NCBI GenBank assembly: GCA_028023455.1 | Contig: JAQFVV010012394.1 | Span: 27,607,010 to 27,671,009, forward strand | Length of the DNA stretch: 64,000 nucleotides | Direction of reading: 5' to 3' | From: Epiperipatus broadwayi | Lineage: Eukaryota > Onychophora > Udeonychophora > Euonychophora > Peripatidae | Part shown: in pieces, positions 57,601-64,000 of the stretch | Position numbering within the stretch: the first letter of the stretch is position 1 | Layout: the number at the start of each line of letters is the position of its first letter | The notes under the pieces: generated by a model | Database searches by the model: none | What the model was told of the DNA's origin: nothing | What the model saw: only the letters and a program-made list of their open reading frames with translations | Program-made: the position numbers and the translations under genes

Positions 57601-59164
57601 GAGATTAAAGGCAGTACCTATAACAGTCCCTAAATATAAAATGTACACCAAAATATCATCTGAGCTAAAATAATAGGTTTTATTGTTTTCGTTTATTGAC
57701 GCATGATTATGAGTTTATATCCAGCCCACAGTGCTTACAGTTACGTCCATTTAAATTTTATATAAGTTAAGCGATGGATTATTTTGATGTACGATAACTA
57801 GACTTACATACATCATAAATATTCATTTTATTTATTTTAATTTGAAAATAAATTGCACTAAGAATGCAGCAAATAATAACAAATTTATAAATATAGATTA
57901 ACTCTGTCTATCAACATTTTAAACTTTGAAACCAACAGATGGAGATCACTTGTAGTTACATATTAAAACTAAACTTTACTGTCGAATCATTTATTACCAC
58001 AATTATTTATTATCTTATTATCTTCAGACTGATACACAGACAAAGCAGTAACATTATGATTCATACTATAAGAAATATTAGAATCAAATTACATTTAAAG
58101 TATATTTACGATTTATTAACAAATGCTATTGCAAAAAAATTTATGATCAATCTTTGGAGCTATTTATAAATGAATATAGTATGGTCTCAGTGAAAAGATG
58201 ACTGGTTCAAGATAACTCCAGAACCATTTCTAAATCAGGTGAAGTAATAACATGGATTAGCCATTTACCATAAAAAATTTAGGGTAGTAAGGTGTCTGGA
58301 CAATCAGTTATGATAGGAAATGAGATGGTGTATCTTGTACTTATTTGTAGAAAACATGATGGAACAATTTGCTAACAGTGAATTTTGTTTTACATTAGGT
58401 AACTCTTACTGGAATGATTAAAATGTTTCAGGCCATGTACAGTAGTGAAACTATGAGCCTCAAAAAAGATTCGAAATGATTTATAAGATGTTGCGGTGAT
58501 GAAGAGAGCAGGTCTTCTGCCAAAGTACAAAATATACTATCATATTTCATGTTGTAACTCATTGTTTAGACATACTATCATCTTTAAAAATTTTTGTGGT
58601 GAATAGCTAAATTAGGTTACTACATAATACATTTTTATTTAAAGATGGTGCTGCAAGCAGTTTAGAGAGAGAACCAATCATTGTTTTTTCTGGGATTCAA
58701 TCTCTATGGCCATTGAAACTACAGAGAAGAAATAGATAAAAAAAGAATATTAAAAAGTTAACATACAGACTAATTTATAAAACATAAATGCATCCACCTA
58801 TATCATATATTGACCCTTTATATATTGAAGTGACATCTAGCAATAATGTCTTTTAACTTCTGTAGCAAAACTTTTGCTGAAAGACTTTAATGTTCATAAT
58901 CTTCCATTTAAATTCAATCCTACAGAATCATTCAATACGGACATTTTAAAACTAATCTTTATAATAGAAACATGGTCTGTTTTTCTTCCAAGTATCAAAA
59001 ATACTTTTTTAAAAAAATCTCTTACTATTTATTTGCTTCATAGACCCAATCCCTTAAAGATATGGTCATATAATAAAACATACCTAGTAGTCTTATAATC
59101 TTGCTATTCTTAGAATCATATGAAGAATGTTTTTTGAAGGATTTGATGATAGTATTTTAGACAT
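57601..59164. other. Intron sequence, searched for 5' BHMT exons without success
   Basis: Minus-strand reading did not show GDGGF, WTPE or MQTFTFY-type BHMT motifs here or up to 64000. Confidence 0.5.
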
Positions 59165-59455
59165 GATAATATGTTGGGCAATTTCCATCAGCTATCATTA
59201 ATATGTTGAATGTCTAAAAAAGTTTTAAACTTTCATTTAAACTTTTCCAAATACTAACAACTGTTAATAATAAGACACAAGTTAATAGATAACACAGGTT
59301 GGTAGATTACACAAATTTGTTTTGTCTACTAACCTGTGTTATTTACTGTTGTTACTAACAATTGTTTGAATTTGGAAAAGTTTAAATAAAGTTTTAAAAT
59401 TAGACATTCAACATTTAATGAGAGATGATGGAAATAGACCAATAAATTATCACAT
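59165..59455. mobile_element. Palindrome built from two PLE-like ends
   Basis: The right half (GAAAAGTTTAAATAAAG, AGACATTCAAC, GATGATGGAAATAG.CCAA) follows the 3' end of the PLE array (42370-42430). The left half is its reverse complement. CTACTAACCTGTGTTAT in the middle recalls the PLE minisatellite. It contains no coding sequence. Confidence 0.7.
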
Positions 59456-59519
59456 TTCTCAAAGAGGTTTTTTTCAATGTCTTTCTTATGAAAATAGGAA
59501 GTTTTTTTTTTTTTCCATA

Positions 59520-59616
59520 TGTCATGGCATCGGCCGGGACGCGAACCTAGAACCGTCTGCAACCAACTATTTGCTGGCATGGCGGCTGCGATACCTCTCG
59601 GCTAACAACGCAAGAC
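59520..59616 (-). mobile_element. SINE-V type II with exact 17-bp duplication
   Basis: TGTCATGGCATCGGCCGGGA to GGCTAACAACGCAAGAC. TATGAAAATAGGAAGTT occurs on both sides (59487 and 59617), the longest target-site duplication in the window. Confidence 0.93.
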
Positions 59617-59830
59617 TATGAAAATAGGAAGTTCAGCTCACTTGCACACAATACGTTTAGTAGAATAATTGTTTTATATACTTCTAATTTGATTAAAATA
59701 CTACATAACGGAACTTTAACAACAAAGTTCATCTTTCTATTAAATATTTATTAAAATATTTAAAAATGATGATTTTAATTAACATGTGAATGATTTTAGG
59801 TCACATGATCATCATTTCCGCTGCTTACAC

Positions 59831-60642
59831 CAGCTGTTAAAACAGTGACAAATGCTTCAGTGTTAACCAGTGCAAGTCATAATAGTCAATGGATGCAAGC
59901 AATAATAATCAATGGATGTTAGAAGGTTTGTGTATAAAACCCACATCCAGTGCCTATTCATCCAATATCCCCAGATTAGTTTCTAACTTGTGACTTTCAT
60001 CAGTAACTAGCAGCACTGCATCTATATTTTAAGTTCTAATCCAATTCTCCAGCAATCACCTTTTTTCTTTTTAGTTAACTATAAACTTATAAGTCCAAAT
60101 GAAAACCTAATACTGTTTTCAATCCAACCTCAACCATTTGTATAATAATACAGATCTGAACCTATTTCAGTATTTATGCATTTTGGTGTCTTTGGTTTTT
60201 ATTAATCATAGTCACCATAATCCTATGGACAGGAGTGCTTTAATACCATTCCATCCATAGAATTATGGTAACTATGGTTATTAAAGAACCAAAGACCAAA
60301 ATGCATAGTTATTGAATTGGGCTCACATATGTATGATCATACAAGCAAATAAGTGTAGATTGAAAATATGTTTTCATCTGAACTCATAACTTTATAGTTA
60401 ACTAAAAATGTAAGAGATGGCTGCAAGAGGATTGGATTAGATCTTAAGATCTAGGTGCAGTGCTCTCAGTTCCAAAGTTCTTCACTGATGAAAACCACAA
60501 GCTAGAAACAAGTCTGCAATATTGGATAAGTAGGCACTAGATCGGACATTTTACTCACAAACCTTCTTGCATTCATTGTTTACTATAGCTTGCACTAGGT
60601 GGCACTACTGTATGGAGAGTTTAACTGATTTTACAGCTGATT
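59831..60642. repeat. ~810-bp palindrome of family C
   Basis: The outer arms CAGCTGTTAAAACAG and TTTTACAGCTG pair. Inner text is mirrored throughout: AGTTAACTATAAA/TTTATAGTTAACT, GCATTTTGGTGTCTTTGGTT/ACCAAAGACCAAAATGC and CATAATCCTATGGA/TCCATAGAATTATG. The centre is near 60238. Each arm carries the family C hammerhead-like motif (60003-59979 minus, 60485-60514 plus). Confidence 0.88.
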
Positions 60643-61154
60643 AAATATGTAACATTAGGAATATAAATCTATTTCATGAAACAAACACATCTGAATATGT
60701 TACTAGATTGACAAAGGTAGTCATATTTAGAAATTTATTTAAAATGCAAATCATTAGAATCTGGCCTTTAAAGTATCATAGTAACATATTCAGAAGTCTT
60801 TGTTCCATAAAATGGAATTTAAAATAATTATAATCACTTAATATTGATAGAGATTGAACAAATGGTGATATATTTAAAAGAGTATGACCTGGATCAAGTT
60901 TTACATAAAATGCATATTTTGGTTGCCACTGTCTTTTTCCAATATTTTTATTCTGATGTTTCAACAATGTTTGCTGGAGTGGAAGTTTTAAACATATCTT
61001 ATCAATTGTTTAATAACTCTGGTCCTTTACAAACTATGATATTTTTAATATGAATTCATAGCAATTGTTAATATTAATGTATAAATGACCTTGTTTGCAA
61101 AGAAATCAAGTTGTACATCATGTGACTTAATTTAATAAGCTTGTGCTACAAATG

Positions 61155-61400
61155 TTATATAATGAGCTTTAATAGCTCTTAACAAGTTTTTCCAAATATT
61201 TCTATCCCAGATCGGTTTTTAGCTGTTGGCTTTCCTCAGTGAGGTGCTAGGTTATTCAGACATTAGATCTAAAAATACCAGATCAAGTCCAGCATTTATC
61301 TAATAGTTAACTATTAAGTAGGAAATCCAACAGCTAGAAACCGGGTTGGAGATAGGAATATTCGGAAAAGCTTGTTAAGAGTAGTAAAGCTCATTATACA
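61155..61400. repeat. ~245-bp palindrome, family C relative
   Basis: TATAATGAGCTTTAATAGCT, CTTAACAAG.TTTTTCC and ATTTCTATCCCAGATCGG pair with CCGGGTTGGAGATAGGAAT, CTTGTTAAGAG and AGTAAAGCTCATTATA. TTAGCTGTTGG.TTTCC/GGAAATCCAACAGCTA continues inward. Confidence 0.82.
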
Positions 61401-62139
61401 ACTGATCTTATATTTTTAAAGGGTTTTATTTTGCTTCTTTCTTTAAAAACATTCTCATATAGTTGAAACATAATTAAAAGAAAAATAAAAACCATTGAAA
61501 AATGTGACAAATTGGTCATCTACTAATACTCAGTGCAAATAGGAAAATAAAACATGTTGAGAAATATATACATTTATTCAGAAATAGCAACTTTCTAAGT
61601 CTCAAAACAATTCCTCTAATTGAATATAAACATGTATCCAAAATTAGATACATTAAATCAAGTAAGCAATTCTCTTTAAACTGGCATGAAAAGTAAACGT
61701 GTCAACCATTTTTATAACACCCAATGGTAGAATCCTCACATCAACATGGTCTGCCAACTCTTTTGCCTGCATAATCATGCATGCTATGCTGATTTGTCCA
61801 TTGTTCCAAGCTGATAAACACTTTAATATTACACAATAAACCTACTTATTCCTAAACCTCTTAATTTTTTCATTCTTTCATATCAAATAAATAATAATCC
61901 TTTCAAAAAACAATATTCTTTCAAAAAACCATTTTATTCCCCATAGACATTATAGTATTTGTGCATAATTGATTATTTTCACTAATCTTAAACCCATGTC
62001 TTGATTTAAGTATTGTTCATAATTAAAATTTTACTGATTATCTCCTCTGCACTGTGATATCCAAAATAATTCATATTTCAGATCAATGAAATTGATAATT
62101 TACTTGAAAGTAATGTTATAAGATATATAAACAAGTCAT

Positions 62140-62500
62140 TATGCAAATGCCATGGACCCAGAGTTTCATTTATGTAAATTAATAAACTTACTGTTCTTCA
62201 AAGATTTTATGATACTTACTTCTATCACTTTCTATGCTTAAATATTGTGTTATCTCCTAAATAAGATCTACAATGCACATGCCTTGGATCCACGGTCTCA
62301 CTTGGAACTATATATATGTGTGTGTGTTAACTCAAAGATTTTCATGGGTTATAGATATAAATATATTTTGCAGGTTAATCCATGTATATTTGCAACTATA
62401 TATATGTGTGTGTGTGTGTTGACACAAAGATTTTCATGGGTTACAGATATAAACGATATATTCTGCAGGTTCATCCATGTATACATACATGGATGAACAT
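62140..62500 (+). repeat. Local tandem duplications
   Basis: AACTATATATATGTGTGTG, AAAGATTTTCATGGGTTA and GCAGGTT(A/C)ATCCATGTAT occur twice about 90 bp apart (62306 and 62393 onward). An older pair (CATGGACCCAGAGTTTCA versus CTTGGATCCACGGTCTCA) lies just upstream. Confidence 0.75.
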
Positions 62501-62869
62501 TTAAAGTATATCATTTATATATACATAAATGTTCTGTTCTGAATGTTTTAGTACAATGATATAGTAATGGAATTCAAATTAAAAGCTGCTATGATGATAC
62601 CCATCTTGATCATATCCAATGCTCAAATGTACATTATCTTCGAAGTGAGAAATATTTTAATAAACATTGTTAAATTTATAAATATTGGCATATTTGATTT
62701 ATTTTATTATGTTATCTTTTCTATAATTTCTTAATAAATTAAACGCTATTTTAAATTTTAAGGATTTCTTTATTTCTAATTTTACAAAATAATTACGCAC
62801 TTTCTATTATTTATAAAATGTATAAAAACTTCTTCATTCATACTGCATTGCTTCTATTAAATCTTTGAG

Positions 62870-63320
62870 CAATTTTCTTTCAGTCTCACTACATTTACGC
62901 CATCTAGTGAAACTTTCAGTAAATTATAGATTCCAGATGGTAGTGTTTATTAAATCCTTATCCAATGCTGTTTCTATTCAAATATTCCCAGATTCGTTTC
63001 TAGCTTCATTTTCATCAGGGAGGAGTTTGGGGGTTTTTGAATGGTGCAAATGGACCTTTTGGATCTAATGCATTTTCCTCTAGCAACCATTTTTAAATTT
63101 TTTTTTATACTTTCAAGCTATTAGCCCAAATTGAAAAAGAATTGGTAAATTTTCTCAATTCAAGCCATTTTTCTAGCATAGTTTATTTAGATCTGAATCT
63201 TCAGTTTCTATATATTATGGTGATTTCAGTTTTTTAATAATTTTAAGTAATTTATTCATATGGTCAGATTTGGTATTAAACCAATAAAACATCACATGAT
63301 CTACAAAACATCACATGATC
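62870..63320 (+). repeat. Family C, longest linear copy
   Basis: It runs from GCCATCTAGTGAAACTTTC through CCCAGATTCGTTTCTAGC, ATGGACCTTTTGGATCTAAT and TATATATTATGGTGATTTCA to AAACCAATAAAACATCACATG. It joins text found separately at 11.4 and 28.1 kb, showing that these belong to one family. On the minus strand CUGAUGA (63018-63012) and GAAAC (63000-62996) are present. Confidence 0.75.
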
Positions 63321-64000
63321 TTTGCTGACACATTTTACTATTTATTAACAAAATGCTAATAAACTGCTAATTTTGTCAGTAACAAGATTCCTAGTAAATC
63401 TTTGTTAAAAAAACACATTTCTCATAATGCACTTTTTACAATGCTTTATTTCATTTTCTATGACAGTTTCAACTGACTAGCAGTCTTCTTCAAATATTCT
63501 TAAATATCTCTCAGCTAACTTTCTTTCTAATTACATTTCAACTTTTTATATAATATATCAAATATAGCATTGTGAAAAATATTAAGGGAATTGTAATTAT
63601 TTTTAAAGAATTTCTTACAATTTATAATAAAACCCATTACATATGTATATCAAATAATTTTTCCAGAAAAAAAATCAATATTCAGTTTGTACTTCTTCTT
63701 ACACTGCTGACCTAGGATGTCATCTACATTTAATAATTTTAATATAAATGTCTATTGTTATACTATGTCAATAACAAAAATTAGATTGTTCTCTGAATGT
63801 AGTCTTCTCCAAAGTTATATATTTATCATTAAGTATTTTCTTTGCTTTACTGGTTGATATTTTTCTGGTAGAAATAACATTAATAGAATGGTACATTATT
63901 CACAAGGTTCCAAAAATAATACAATTGAAATGTGATCTAGAACCCTTTTGTCTTCATCATTCGGCCACTGCATTAAACCACATGGAACAAAATAATTAAA
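63321..64000. other. Intron or upstream sequence with a PLE-like hammerhead trace
   Basis: No gene was found. On the minus strand 63495-63455 reads UUGAAGA, AGACU-GCU-AGUC, AGUU, GAAAC, U, GUC, followed by AATAAA. This resembles the 3' region of a PLE with one core base changed. Confidence 0.4.

Noticed and set aside
57282-64000. Upstream BHMT exons
   Set aside because: No minus-strand match to the N-terminal BHMT motifs was found; they are presumed to lie beyond the window.

Overview
The window is AT-rich animal DNA dominated by the introns of one gene. On the minus strand, five exons with consensus splice sites join in phase to encode the last 307 residues of a betaine-homocysteine S-methyltransferase (BHMT). 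The stop codon is at 10146-10148 and the most upstream exon seen starts at 57281. The first ~100 residues were not found in 57282-64000, so the 5' exons probably lie beyond the window. One intron is 96 bp; the other three are 9.0, 17.9 and 19.2 kb. They carry an invertebrate-type mobile-element load: Penelope-like elements (PLEs) with a GIY-YIG endonuclease, RTE-like and other LINEs, a Ty3/Gypsy relic, two hAT relics and a small tRNA-derived SINE. There are no mammalian Alu or L1 sequences. I do not assign a species.

Layout: 1-3.3 kb holds LINE remains. 5.7-8.9 kb holds a Gypsy pol end with polypurine tract and 3' LTR, plus an inverted LTR fragment. 9.2-17.2 kb holds the last BHMT exon, inverted LINE fragments, an inverted pair of old PLE ends and three RTE 3' tails. 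18-27 kb holds palindromes, tandem repeats and a microsatellite. 27-31 kb holds two SINEs with target-site duplications, a hammerhead repeat and two BHMT exons. 31-35.2 kb holds a hAT relic and the best hammerhead repeats. 36.8-42.5 kb holds a three-copy PLE array. 43.7-50.5 kb holds a 246-bp higher-order satellite, SINEs, a BHMT exon and a 2.1-kb LTR-like element. 53.2-56.5 kb holds a second hAT relic carrying nested SINEs and an LTR. 56.7-64 kb holds the most upstream BHMT exon seen and several large palindromes.

The signal most worth pursuing is RNA-based. Two otherwise different repeat families, the PLE end regions and a non-coding repeat at 29.2/34.3/34.8 kb, each combine a tRNA-like segment (A box plus B box) with a hammerhead-ribozyme core. 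A third dispersed family carries a weaker CUGAUGA...GAAAC...GUC motif. Many of these repeats also occur as head-to-head palindromes. This suggests a set of self-cleaving, possibly Pol III-transcribed retroelements related to PLEs or metazoan retrozymes. That link is inference; the motifs are visible in the sequence.
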